The position numbers and the translations under genes are program-made. A DNA stretch of 38,090 bases, from the NCBI GenBank assembly GCA_944390805.1, contig CALXQW010000005.1, positions 1-38,090 of the forward strand, given 5' to 3'. Within the stretch, counting starts at the first letter, position 1. Each line of letters opens with the position of its first letter. Below the pieces are notes generated by a model. That model had not been told where the DNA came from, searched no databases, and saw nothing but the letters and a program-made list of their open reading frames with translations. Shown here piece by piece: positions 16,656 to 24,470 of the stretch. This stretch comes from an uncultured Opitutales bacterium. Its GTDB lineage: Bacteria > Verrucomicrobiota > Verrucomicrobiia > Opitutales > Intestinicryptomonadaceae.

Positions 16656-18527
16656 ATGAAATCCTCTTTTCTTATATTTTTACTTGTGTGCATAGGCGCG
16701 GGATATTTCTACTACGAGACTCAAATGCGCAAACCCAAGCCTCAGCAAAGTTCGGACGACGCCGAGATAGCCGCACAGGTGATGGACGCACAGGTTGAAG
16801 ATTATACCGCTCCGGAGGTTTCAGACAAGCTTACGCAGAGGCTGCTTTTGGAGGCAAAAAAGCTTTTCCCTGAGGCCTCTGAAGAAGCGCATGAATCATG
16901 GGCAAGAACACAGAAAGCCGCAAAAGATAAAATAGATGCGCTAAAAATTCCATCTTACATTCCAGAAAGCGAATACAAGAATTTTACAGCCTACGTCAGA
17001 GATGCAAATCCATTCCAATACCAGAATCAATATATTGAATTGAAAAAGGCGCTTGGATATATAGCAGACATGGAAAGGGTATCAAAGGCCAACGGCGTAG
17101 ATACGGCAGACTTCAATGAAAAGCGCGCAGAGGTGGAAAAAAAGTTTCGTTTCGACTACAAGAAACAGAGCGAATTCATGAGCGAATACGCAGAGGCAAA
17201 AAAGAAGATGGCCTCATACAAGAATACGCTTCCAAAGGAGGAGTTCACTCAAAGAGTGCAGCGGGCAATGAAGAAATATCCGTTCTCGCCGGCAGAGGCT
17301 GTTAAGGAGTTTGCTGACCAGTGCGCGGCGGCAGACAGAATAGAAAGCGAGTTTTCAGACCCGAAGTATGCTGCAAGAGTGCGCATTGCCGAAAACGAAT
17401 TTCCCTTCGACTACGTAAAGCGCTACGAGAGCCTGAAGGCGGCTTCGGACGTATCTACCTCAAAGGGTGCAGTTGCTCTTATGGATTTGAAAAATGCCAG
17501 GGGAGAGCCAATATCCACAGAGCCCATATTTCTTCTCAGGACAATCACCGGGGCAAAGCCAGCAACACTTACTAGCCTAAGGGGGCGCAAGGTTCTGCTC
17601 ATGCCCTTCTTTGTTCCCGAGGAGGGAAGCAAATACACATTTGAAAACGGCAAAGAAACTGTTGTGTGCTCAAAATTTATATGCTCAAAGGACTATCCTA
17701 TAACATGTTTCTTCCCGGATTCAGAGCCACAAACGGCGCCTGCGGTATTCATGACTGCTGAGGCGCTTGCACAGATAAGCGGCTTACCAGAGATAGTGAT
17801 AGGCCCAAACGAAGTTGGCGTTCTTAGTATGGACGCGGTAGTGCCAACGGTTACGGGAGAAGCACATGTAAGGCTTGAAAGCCCATTGAAATCGTTCCCG
17901 TCTGGCTGCGTAATGATAGACAAGGCCACCGGTATTTATGTTTCGCTTTCTGTGGACTATCCGCGCGCGCCGTATCTGCCTGAGAGGGCCTCGCTGCCGT
18001 CGGCCGATACGCTTGTAGGTTCGGAAACCCCGGATGCGCGCGTTTACAGAAACCTCATATTGCGTCTCAGCACTTTTGAGAGGGTATTTAGAGAAAAGCA
18101 GGAGCTTGGAATGAACAGGTTTGTGAAGCCTTCCGAACTTGAAAATTGGGACAATTTAAAAAAGGAGAATATAGACGCCCAATATGCGCTTTTGGAAAAG
18201 ATATACAAACGCTCTAAGGCTCTGGTAAAATTTTTCATGACAAACAACCTTGAATCTATATCTGAGGTTGATGAGCTAAAACCTCTGTACGAAAAGGCAA
18301 GCGCCATAATGAGGAAGTCTTCAAAAGCCACACGCGGCCAACAGAGAGATTACCATTCTGTTCTTATGGATTTTGTGCGTAAAGACATCTACAATGTCTC
18401 GCCAGATAAGTTTAATGCGGCATTGAGAGAAGAGGCGGAGCATCAGCTTGAGATAAGAAAGATGATTATAGACTATATAACATCTGCCGCCAGCGACGGC
18501 AATCTTGAAGCCCTATATCCGCAATGA
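16656..18527 (+). CDS. Membrane-anchored repeat protein of unknown function
   Basis: The frame is open from 16575, but the ATG at 16656 starts a clean N-terminal membrane helix (MKSSFLIFLLVCIGAGYFYY), giving 623 residues. A degenerate repeat of about 45 residues recurs five times, marked by an F/Y-x-F-x-Y core at about 71, 120, 166, 210 and 251 (NPFQYQNQY, FRFDYKKQS, YPFSPAEAV, FPFDYVKRY). A beta-rich central domain follows (about 270-435), with LRGRKVLLMPFFVP and SFPSGCVMIDKATGIYVSL. It is vaguely like a degenerate trypsin-like fold without catalytic residues, but I would not assign it. The C-terminus (about 465-615) is helical and charged. Its position downstream of dinG on the same strand is probably not functionally telling. 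The protein is likely inserted in the inner membrane with the bulk in the periplasm. Confidence 0.7.
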   Translation: MKSSFLIFLLVCIGAGYFYYETQMRKPKPQQSSDDAEIAAQVMDAQVEDYTAPEVSDKLTQRLLLEAKKLFPEASEEAHESWARTQKAAKDKIDALKIPSYIPESEYKNFTAYVRDANPFQYQNQYIELKKALGYIADMERVSKANGVDTADFNEKRAEVEKKFRFDYKKQSEFMSEYAEAKKKMASYKNTLPKEEFTQRVQRAMKKYPFSPAEAVKEFADQCAAADRIESEFSDPKYAARVRIAENEFPFDYVKRYESLKAASDVSTSKGAVALMDLKNARGEPISTEPIFLLRTITGAKPATLTSLRGRKVLLMPFFVPEEGSKYTFENGKETVVCSKFICSKDYPITCFFPDSEPQTAPAVFMTAEALAQISGLPEIVIGPNEVGVLSMDAVVPTVTGEAHVRLESPLKSFPSGCVMIDKATGIYVSLSVDYPRAPYLPERASLPSADTLVGSETPDARVYRNLILRLSTFERVFREKQELGMNRFVKPSELENWDNLKKENIDAQYALLEKIYKRSKALVKFFMTNNLESISEVDELKPLYEKASAIMRKSSKATRGQQRDYHSVLMDFVRKDIYNVSPDKFNAALREEAEHQLEIRKMIIDYITSAASDGNLEALYPQ

Positions 18528-18538
18528 GAATTGCGCAA

Positions 18539-18560
18539 GGCCTATCAATTGCGATAGGCC
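18539..18560 (+). terminator. Hairpin after the repeat protein gene
   Basis: GGCCTATC and GATAGGCC form a perfect 8-bp stem with a 6-base loop 11 bp after the stop. No T-run follows, so termination is only suggested. Confidence 0.45.
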
Positions 18561-18747
18561 AATACGGTGTTGCAAAATATACTCCTTTATCTAATTGGCG
18601 GAGTACTCTTGAAATTTAATATCTACGCCATTTGGTATAGCAGCAAGTTGTGTTGCATAAATAAAGATAGAGCAGTCTGCAATGGAAACCGAAAAGAACC
18701 TGTAATAGAAATTCTGGAAATATCAGGCAGATCTAAGAATATATAGA

Positions 18748-20961
18748 TCAGTTGAAATTGCCCTTAAGATAGTTTGCCAATATGGCTTGGGCTGCTTTTA
18801 TCTGCTCGGCAGAAAGCCTTTTGGAAAGAGACTCCGCGCTATCAGCTGCCGGATATCCGTTCTTCTCAGAGAGTTTATACCATGCGTAAGCCTTGACGGA
18901 ATCGCGCTTGGGAAAGTTGTCTAAATCGAACAATTCGCCAAGCTTAAATTGGGCGAGATTATCACCCTGCTTAGCGGACTTCTCAAGCCATTTCAGAGCC
19001 TCGTTAAGATCTCTATCTACACCCACACCCTTCATATAGCAGGTTCCAAGTGCGCATTGGGCCGAAGCATTGTTTTGCGCGGCAGCCTTAAGATACCACT
19101 TTACAGCTTCTTTATAGTTTAAATCCACTCCAAGACCTTTCTCGCAAAGAACACCCAAATTGTACTGGGCATTTGGAGATTTCCTCTCCGCAGCCTTGGC
19201 AAACCACTTTGCGGCCTCGGCGTAATTCTGCTCGACACCAACACCGTCCTTATAGCAGTTGGCAAGCGCAAACTGGGCGCGAATTAACCCTCCCTCGGCA
19301 AGTTCCTTATATATCTTTACCGCCTCAGGCAAATTCTTTTCCACACCTTCACCATCAAGATAGCAGCAGGCAACATTATCCTTTGCCAACACGTACCCCT
19401 TGTCTGCCGCTTTCTTAAACCATTTAAAGGCCTCTTCGTAATTGCGCTCGACCCCTCTTGCATTTGAATAGCACAAGCCCAAGTTATTCTCGGCATATAC
19501 ATTGCCTTTCAATGCGGCTTTCTGATAAAATTGAAAAGCCTTTGAGAGGTCTTTTTTTACGCCTCTGCCTAACTCATACATTACCCCTATATTATTGATG
19601 GCAGAAATGTCTCCTTGGGCTGCGGCCTTATTAAACCATTTGTATGCCTCCTTATAATCTTGCTTTGAATTATAGCAAACTCCAAGGCTATACTGGGCGC
19701 TTGCATTACCTTTCTCTGCTAGCTGTCTGTATAACTGTATGGCTTTTTCCAAATCTTTTTTCACCCCCAAACCATTCCTATAAAGAGAAGCCATATTGCC
19801 TATAGAATAATCATTACCTTGATCGGCTGCTTTTTTATACCATTTAAAAGCCTCTGCGTAATTTTGCTCTACCCCTTCTCCAGACTCATAGCATACTCCA
19901 AGATTATTCTGAGCTCTTGAATGTCCTTTTTCCGCAGCTTGCTTATACAACTGCACGGCTCTAACCAAGTCTTTCTCAACTCCCAACCCTTTCTTGTACA
20001 TATACCCGAGGCTGCATATAGCTCTTTCATTTCCCTGGCTTGCGGCCTTCTTATACCATCTCGCAGCCTCTGCGTAATCTTGCTTTACTCCTTTGCCGTA
20101 CTCATAGCATAAGCCAAGATTATTCTGAGCAGTAGAGTCTCCTTTTTCCGCAGCTTGCTTATACAACTGCACGGCTTTAACCAAGTCTTTTTCAACTCCC
20201 AACCCTTTCTCGTACATATACCCAAGATTACAGGCGGCGCTTCTATTCCCTTGGCTTACGGCCTTCTTATACCATTTCACAGCCTCTGCGTAATCTTGCT
20301 TTACTCCTTCTCCAGACTCATAACAATATCCGAGATTATTCTGCGCCCGTGCATATCCCTTCTCAGCAGCTTGCTCATACAACTGTGCTGCCTTAACTAA
20401 GTCTTTTTCAACTCCTAACCCCCTCTTGTACATATACCCAAGGCAACAAATACCTCTTGCATCGCCCTGACCCGCAGCCTTTTTATACAATTTCACAGCC
20501 TCTGCGCAATCTTGCTTTACTCCTTTGCCGTGCTCATAACAATATCCGAGATCATTCTGCGCGGTAGACATTCCATTCTCCGCAGCCTGACGATAAAACT
20601 GCGCGGCCTTTGTGAAACTCATCTCAACCCCTTCTCCCTTTTCATACATATCGGCAAGGGTGATTGCTGCGTCTAAATATCCGTTTTCAAGAGCTTTCTT
20701 GTACCATTTAACTGCCTCTTTGTAATCTTGCTTCGCTCCATCTCCGTAATGATAACATGATCCAAGATTATTCTGAGCCCGTGCGTATCCCTTCTCCGCA
20801 GCCTGCCTATATAATTGTATTGCCTTGCTTAAATCTTCATCAACGAAAATATATTGGGAGAGTTCTCCAAGACTATTCATCGCGTATGCATCTCCGGTCT
20901 TGGCGGCTTTGCTGTACCATTTAAAGGCTTCTTTGTAATCTTGCTTTACACCAATTCCCAT
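18748..20961 (-). CDS. Sel1-repeat (TPR-like) protein, main open part
   Basis: 737 residues from the first ATG, built almost wholly of about 20 Sel1-like repeats of 36 residues (consensus A..LG..Y..G.GV..D...A..WY.KAA..G). Such alpha/alpha solenoids are protein-interaction scaffolds, often involved in envelope or host-contact functions. The last repeat is followed by KAYAWYKLSEKNGYPAA and a capping helix (SAEQIKAAQAIL), as is usual. The ATG at 20961 lies in the middle of a repeat (CYKMGIGVKQDYKEAF) and is therefore not a natural start. The frame continues upstream to a TGA at 21067-21069 and beyond it into an N-terminal membrane-anchor segment (21067-21333). The intact gene would be 18748-21333, about 862 codons. 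At DNA level, 216-bp units repeat in tandem at 19940-20587. Confidence 0.85.
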   Translation of the reverse strand: MGIGVKQDYKEAFKWYSKAAKTGDAYAMNSLGELSQYIFVDEDLSKAIQLYRQAAEKGYARAQNNLGSCYHYGDGAKQDYKEAVKWYKKALENGYLDAAITLADMYEKGEGVEMSFTKAAQFYRQAAENGMSTAQNDLGYCYEHGKGVKQDCAEAVKLYKKAAGQGDARGICCLGYMYKRGLGVEKDLVKAAQLYEQAAEKGYARAQNNLGYCYESGEGVKQDYAEAVKWYKKAVSQGNRSAACNLGYMYEKGLGVEKDLVKAVQLYKQAAEKGDSTAQNNLGLCYEYGKGVKQDYAEAARWYKKAASQGNERAICSLGYMYKKGLGVEKDLVRAVQLYKQAAEKGHSRAQNNLGVCYESGEGVEQNYAEAFKWYKKAADQGNDYSIGNMASLYRNGLGVKKDLEKAIQLYRQLAEKGNASAQYSLGVCYNSKQDYKEAYKWFNKAAAQGDISAINNIGVMYELGRGVKKDLSKAFQFYQKAALKGNVYAENNLGLCYSNARGVERNYEEAFKWFKKAADKGYVLAKDNVACCYLDGEGVEKNLPEAVKIYKELAEGGLIRAQFALANCYKDGVGVEQNYAEAAKWFAKAAERKSPNAQYNLGVLCEKGLGVDLNYKEAVKWYLKAAAQNNASAQCALGTCYMKGVGVDRDLNEALKWLEKSAKQGDNLAQFKLGELFDLDNFPKRDSVKAYAWYKLSEKNGYPAADSAESLSKRLSAEQIKAAQAILANYLKGNFN
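19940..20587. repeat. Three tandem 216-bp units inside the Sel1 gene
   Basis: Near-identical blocks begin at 19940, 20156 and 20372 (period exactly 216 bp, two 36-residue Sel1 repeats each); more diverged copies flank them at about 19724 and 20588. DNA-level similarity points to recent duplication, and the number of units could vary between strains. Confidence 0.85.
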
Positions 20962-21066
20962 CTTATAACAAAATGCAAGATTATTCTGGGCGTAAACATT
21001 TCCTTTCTCCGCGGCATACCGGTATAGCTGTACAGCCTTATAGAGGTCTTTCTCAATACCATGCCC

Positions 21067-21333
21067 TCATTCATACATCTTGCCGAGCATTGTGGCTGCG
21101 TCTAAATATCCGTTTTCAAGAGCCTTTGTATACCACTTTACCGCTTCTTGAGGATTATAGCGCTCGTTATGCTCGTCGCTATACATAACTCCCAATGCGT
21201 ACTGGGCTTGAGGATTGCCTAAATTTGCGTAAAGATAATCTCCATAAAATGTATTTGATAAATAACTATGCAGTGCAAAATATACAAATACGACAAAAGC
21301 TAAGGATATTGTTATCAGAATGCCCTTTTTCAT
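21067..21333 (-). pseudogene. N-terminal part of the Sel1-repeat gene, ended by an in-frame TGA
   Basis: 88 residues: an N-terminal hydrophobic segment (MKKGILITISLAFVVFVYFAL, signal anchor or signal peptide) followed by two Sel1 repeats that break off at GKMYE, then TGA at 21069-21067. Reading on in the same frame gives GHGIEKDLYKAVQLYRYAAEKG and AQNNLAFCYK, running into the 18748-20961 part without a gap; elsewhere in the array this junction reads MYEKGEG. So one base change separates this from a single intact gene. TGA is a normal stop here (hpnH and the gene at 16656 use it), which argues against recoding. A truncated secreted 88-residue product could still be made. Confidence 0.8.
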
Positions 21334-21408
21334 ATGGTAAAAAATTAGTACAATTATATTGGATTTTCAAGATTTAACAAACTATCCCGCTTTGCAGCAG
21401 ATATAGTA

Positions 21409-21445
21409 CAAAAAAGGCATATCCACGTAGATCGCAGATACGCCT
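21409..21445 (-). terminator. Rho-independent terminator of the GNAT gene
   Basis: On the minus strand the arms AGGCGTATC (21445-21437) and GATATGCCT (21423-21415) pair, with one G-U, and are followed by a T-run (A-run at about 21409-21415 on the plus strand). It lies about 50 bp after the stop of the acetyltransferase gene. Confidence 0.7.
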
Positions 21446-21496
21446 TCTTAAAAAAACGGAATCTGTTAAACCTAGGTTAAAATGGAAGAAATGAGT

Positions 21497-21994
21497 TTAT
21501 ACTTCCAACGACATGATATAGTCGTTCATATAGAATCCGCCGCCTATGTCGAAATCGCCCTCGCGGACCTTTTTCATTCCCATGTGCTTATAGAACTCAA
21601 GAGCCTTATTGCTGCGGTTTACATTCAGCTCTATAGTGCATTTCTCCGGCTGAACAGACTTTACATATTTTACAGCTCCTGCAAACATGAAACCACCCAC
21701 ACCTTTGCCCTGCCAATCTGGCATGACATAAATTTTCTGAAGATGAAAGAGCTTATCGCCCTGCCTTTCAACAGATATGTACCCGCAAGGAGTCTCTCCG
21801 GAATACGCTATGAAATAAACATGACCGGAGTCCATTTGGCTGTTTAGGCTATCTTGCGAATACATCATATCCATCATGTATGCCGTCTGTTCCGGAGTTA
21901 AAATTGCCTTGTATGTGTCAGGGAAGGCAATCTCTGCCATAGAACGAATTAACCCAATATCATCTTTTGACGCTTTTTTCAGTTCTAAAATCAT
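21497..21994 (-). CDS. GNAT-family N-acetyltransferase
   Basis: About 165 residues from the ATG at 21994; the frame also opens at a GTG at 22000. The acetyl-CoA-binding motif A is LQKIYVMPDWQGKGVGGFMF (about 84-103, with the Q-x-G-x-G pyrophosphate loop), and motif B is ELNVNRSNKALEFYKHMGMKK (about 120-140), as in RimI/PhnO-type acetyltransferases. The substrate cannot be read from sequence. A candidate promoter with -10 TATAAG ends 6 bases before the ATG, so this transcript may be leaderless or nearly so. It is followed by its own terminator. Confidence 0.88.
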   Translation of the reverse strand: MILELKKASKDDIGLIRSMAEIAFPDTYKAILTPEQTAYMMDMMYSQDSLNSQMDSGHVYFIAYSGETPCGYISVERQGDKLFHLQKIYVMPDWQGKGVGGFMFAGAVKYVKSVQPEKCTIELNVNRSNKALEFYKHMGMKKVREGDFDIGGGFYMNDYIMSLEV

Positions 21995-22000
21995 ACCCAC

Positions 22001-22029
22001 CTTATAATCCCTTTACCGCCGGCGTGCAA
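22001..22029 (-). promoter_or_regulatory. Candidate promoter of the GNAT gene
   Basis: Minus strand: TTGCAC (22029-22024), a 17-base spacer, then TATAAG (22006-22001). The -10 box ends only 6 bases before the ATG at 21994, which would put the transcription start at or next to the start codon. Confidence 0.45.
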
Positions 22030-22135
22030 AACTTTTTTTAGGCTTGCAAGCACGCAGACCCTAAACACCTCCATACCTCTAAAAGCCTATTGAATGGGAA
22101 AAGTATATTTCTGCAAAAAGGGGTAATAGAACTAA

Positions 22136-23851
22136 TTACTTGCTGGAAACACCAGGCGCAGTTGGAGGAGTGTCGTCTATTATTATGCGGAAACCCGTCA
22201 TGCGGCTTCTTACATTTCTGCCGACGTCCCTGACGGGGAAGTCCATTAGAGAATCAGTCTGGGTTTGGGCATTTCCTCCCACCGTCTTAAAAGAAGTCTC
22301 GTGCGCCGACGACGATTTCACCCCGACAAATTCTGATACATTTCCCAAAATATCGTAAAAGCCCTTCATATTCGGCTGCTTTGTGCCAACCGAATGCGTC
22401 TTTGCGCCAGAATTTGTAATATTCCATGATATGGCGTTCAAATCTGCGTACTTCATAGACCCCAACGCCGCCTTGTACATCTCCAAACTTGGCAAAGAAA
22501 CCTTCCTGCCAAGTATCCATGAGAGCCTCTGGCAAAATTTCTCCGCGTCTTCATACAATACAGACTCCACAGGAAGCTTGTCTTCCCTAACCCTTGAGGG
22601 GTTGTCCTGCATTATCTTGAAGTAGAAATCTTGGGGAATCTCCGTTGCAAACATTCTTATATTGCCAAACCCGTCGAGCTTTACAGCAGATTTATTCACA
22701 TATTCGAGAATCTGCGGCAGATCCCTAACCATATAATTTATATAGCGCAGCTCCAACGCGAGATTCTCCGAGAGCATTGTGCTGTCTTTAAACTCGCTCT
22801 TAAAACGCTCCACCTTGCGGATAAGATTTGAGGAAATCTCCGCAACATCCCTATATGAGGCCTCGTAAAGAAGTTTGTCCAACGAGTATTTCTGAGACAG
22901 TATCTCAGCACCGAAACGGGAACTGTACACCCTGTCGCGCTGGCGCATATACTCTTTTGCGGCCTCGTCTGAGGCTCTGGCACTCTTAGGATAAAGAGAG
23001 TTCAGCTTGCGCTGGTCTTGCGCGGCAGCGACATATTCGTCGGCAGCACGCATGAAATCTCCAGATTTCTCGGCTTCCTTTGCTGCGGAAAGATGGGAAT
23101 CGACCGAAGCCTCAAGCGGCATGGACTTCAACGAGTCTAAATCCTGCTCCAACCTCTTTAAGCGCGCAAAATCAACGTAAGACGTATTTGGATATTCTAT
23201 GGAAAGCTTTATGAATTTTTCTATCGCCTTTTCAAATCCGGCCTGAGCCTCAGACCACCTTTTCTTATCGCGGGCATCGTAGGCAGCCTTTTCAGCCTCC
23301 ATGCTCTCATCAAATAAAGGCTTTGCGGCTATCATGCGCATCTTTCGCTCCAGCGAGGCAACCTTTTGCACATTCTTGTATTCCGACAGGGAAAATTCAG
23401 AATTTATCCTGTTCTGCAGGGCGTAGGCCTCGTTGTAGAGATCCAAGGCAGCTTTGGAATCGACCTTCTCCACACTCTCGGCTTTTTTCTCAAACTGCGC
23501 CACCCTTTCGGCAACCTCCTTTGCATCTATATTCTGCAACATCGACTGGGACTTTATCAGCCTGTTGTTCTGAAGCCTATCCACACTGCCCGTAACCGAC
23601 ATGTAGGTCTCGCGGAGTTTTATCGCCCGCCTCAACTTATCTACATCAGCCGGGGTGATACCGCCTATTGACTGCTGCTTTTCAAACTCCTTTTCAAGAG
23701 CTTCGGCCTCGCGCAGGAGCGCTGCGGTATTTTCAATGCTGTCATAATCTCCGGCATCGCCTTCAACCATGGGACCGGGCTGCATGAGCGTCAGAAGAAA
23801 AACTCCGCCAAGCACAACTACGGCAGCCAATATCATCAAAAAATATTTCAT
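22136..23851 (-). CDS. Membrane-anchored coiled-coil protein with a degenerate SUMF1/FGE domain
   Basis: 571 residues. An N-terminal membrane helix (about 4-22) precedes a long charged helical region (about 38-390) with coiled-coil and TPR-like stretches (WSEAQAGFEKAIEKFIKLSIEYPNT; GDFMRAADEYVAAAQ). The C-terminal domain (about 395-560) has the layout of the formylglycine-generating-enzyme/SUMF1 fold: LPVESVLYEDAEKFCQRLS, LPSLEMYKAALG in the place of LPTEAEWEYAA, MKGFYDILGNVSEFVG in the place of GLYDMLGNVWEW, then VGGNAQ and MTGFRI. The paired catalytic cysteines of true sulfatase-activating enzymes are absent, so it is likely a binding or structural module, possibly on the periplasmic side. 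No sulfatase gene is near. The start has no clear ribosome binding site. The 172-bp divergent region also holds the mmd operon promoter. Confidence 0.75.
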   Translation of the reverse strand: MKYFLMILAAVVVLGGVFLLTLMQPGPMVEGDAGDYDSIENTAALLREAEALEKEFEKQQSIGGITPADVDKLRRAIKLRETYMSVTGSVDRLQNNRLIKSQSMLQNIDAKEVAERVAQFEKKAESVEKVDSKAALDLYNEAYALQNRINSEFSLSEYKNVQKVASLERKMRMIAAKPLFDESMEAEKAAYDARDKKRWSEAQAGFEKAIEKFIKLSIEYPNTSYVDFARLKRLEQDLDSLKSMPLEASVDSHLSAAKEAEKSGDFMRAADEYVAAAQDQRKLNSLYPKSARASDEAAKEYMRQRDRVYSSRFGAEILSQKYSLDKLLYEASYRDVAEISSNLIRKVERFKSEFKDSTMLSENLALELRYINYMVRDLPQILEYVNKSAVKLDGFGNIRMFATEIPQDFYFKIMQDNPSRVREDKLPVESVLYEDAEKFCQRLSWILGRKVSLPSLEMYKAALGSMKYADLNAISWNITNSGAKTHSVGTKQPNMKGFYDILGNVSEFVGVKSSSAHETSFKTVGGNAQTQTDSLMDFPVRDVGRNVRSRMTGFRIIIDDTPPTAPGVSSK

Positions 23852-23966
23852 ACTTCTAAATTAAAAAAAGCTTATATCACCAGTGAAATTGCAAAAAACT
23901 AAGCCCACTGTCAAAATTTTCTTTTGTAAGCCACATATTTTGCAAAATTGCAAACCCCAAAAATTG

Positions 23967-23994
23967 TTGACTTAATGGCCCGCAGGAATATCAT
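23967..23994 (+). promoter_or_regulatory. Sigma-70-type promoter of the propionate operon
   Basis: TTGACT (23967-23972), a 16-base spacer and TATCAT (23989-23994), each 5 of 6 to consensus, 29 bp before the mce start codon. It is the best promoter match I found in the window. Confidence 0.65.
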
Positions 23995-24023
23995 AAAGGG
24001 AATTTTTTAACATAAGGGATACT

Positions 24024-24431
24024 ATGATTAATAAGATAGACCATATCGGTATAGCCGTCAAATCTCTCGACGAAGCCGTACCTTACTATGAAAAAGCCCT
24101 CGGCCTTAAGTGCGAAGGTGTTGAAACTGTGGAAGACCAGAAGGTCAAGACCGCATTTTTCAATGTAGGCGGAACGCATCTGGAGCTCCTCGAGCCGACT
24201 GCGCCAGACAGCCCAATCGCGAAATTCCTTGAGAAGAATCCCTTCGGCGGCGTACACCACGTTGCGTTTAACACTTCCGATGTAGTCGGGGCACTCTCCC
24301 AGGCGAAAGAGGCGGGAGTTCGTCTTATAAACGAGACCCCCAAGATTGGAGCGCATTCAAAGAAGATAGCCTTCTTGCATCCCAAGAGCACGATGGGTGT
24401 TCTGACGGAGCTTTGCCAAGACGGCGAATAA
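24024..24431 (+). CDS. mce: Methylmalonyl-CoA epimerase
   Basis: 135-residue vicinal-oxygen-chelate protein that interconverts (R)- and (S)-methylmalonyl-CoA. IDHIGIAVKSLDEAVPYYEKALGL at the N-terminus, THLELLEP (51-58), GGVHHVAFNTSD (75-86) and GVLTELCQ (125-132) match the family closely. H7, H78 or H79 and E129 are the probable metal ligands. It is the first gene of the propionate operon, 39 bp before mmdA, with AAGGGA before the ATG. In the fermentative direction it supplies the (S)-isomer made from mutase product to the decarboxylase; the B12-dependent mutase itself is not in the window. Confidence 0.95.
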   Translation: MINKIDHIGIAVKSLDEAVPYYEKALGLKCEGVETVEDQKVKTAFFNVGGTHLELLEPTAPDSPIAKFLEKNPFGGVHHVAFNTSDVVGALSQAKEAGVRLINETPKIGAHSKKIAFLHPKSTMGVLTELCQDGE

Positions 24432-24470
24432 ACAAATTTTACTCTTATTAATAATTAAAACTGCAATAAA

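Noticed and set aside
19940..20587. CRISPR array
   Set aside because: The repeats are 216-bp coding units of a Sel1 protein without short direct repeats and unique spacers.
18748..21333. TGA as a reassigned sense codon
   Set aside because: hpnH and the gene at 16656 end at TGA where their families end, so TGA functions as a stop; one isolated TGA in the Sel1 gene is better explained by mutation or error.
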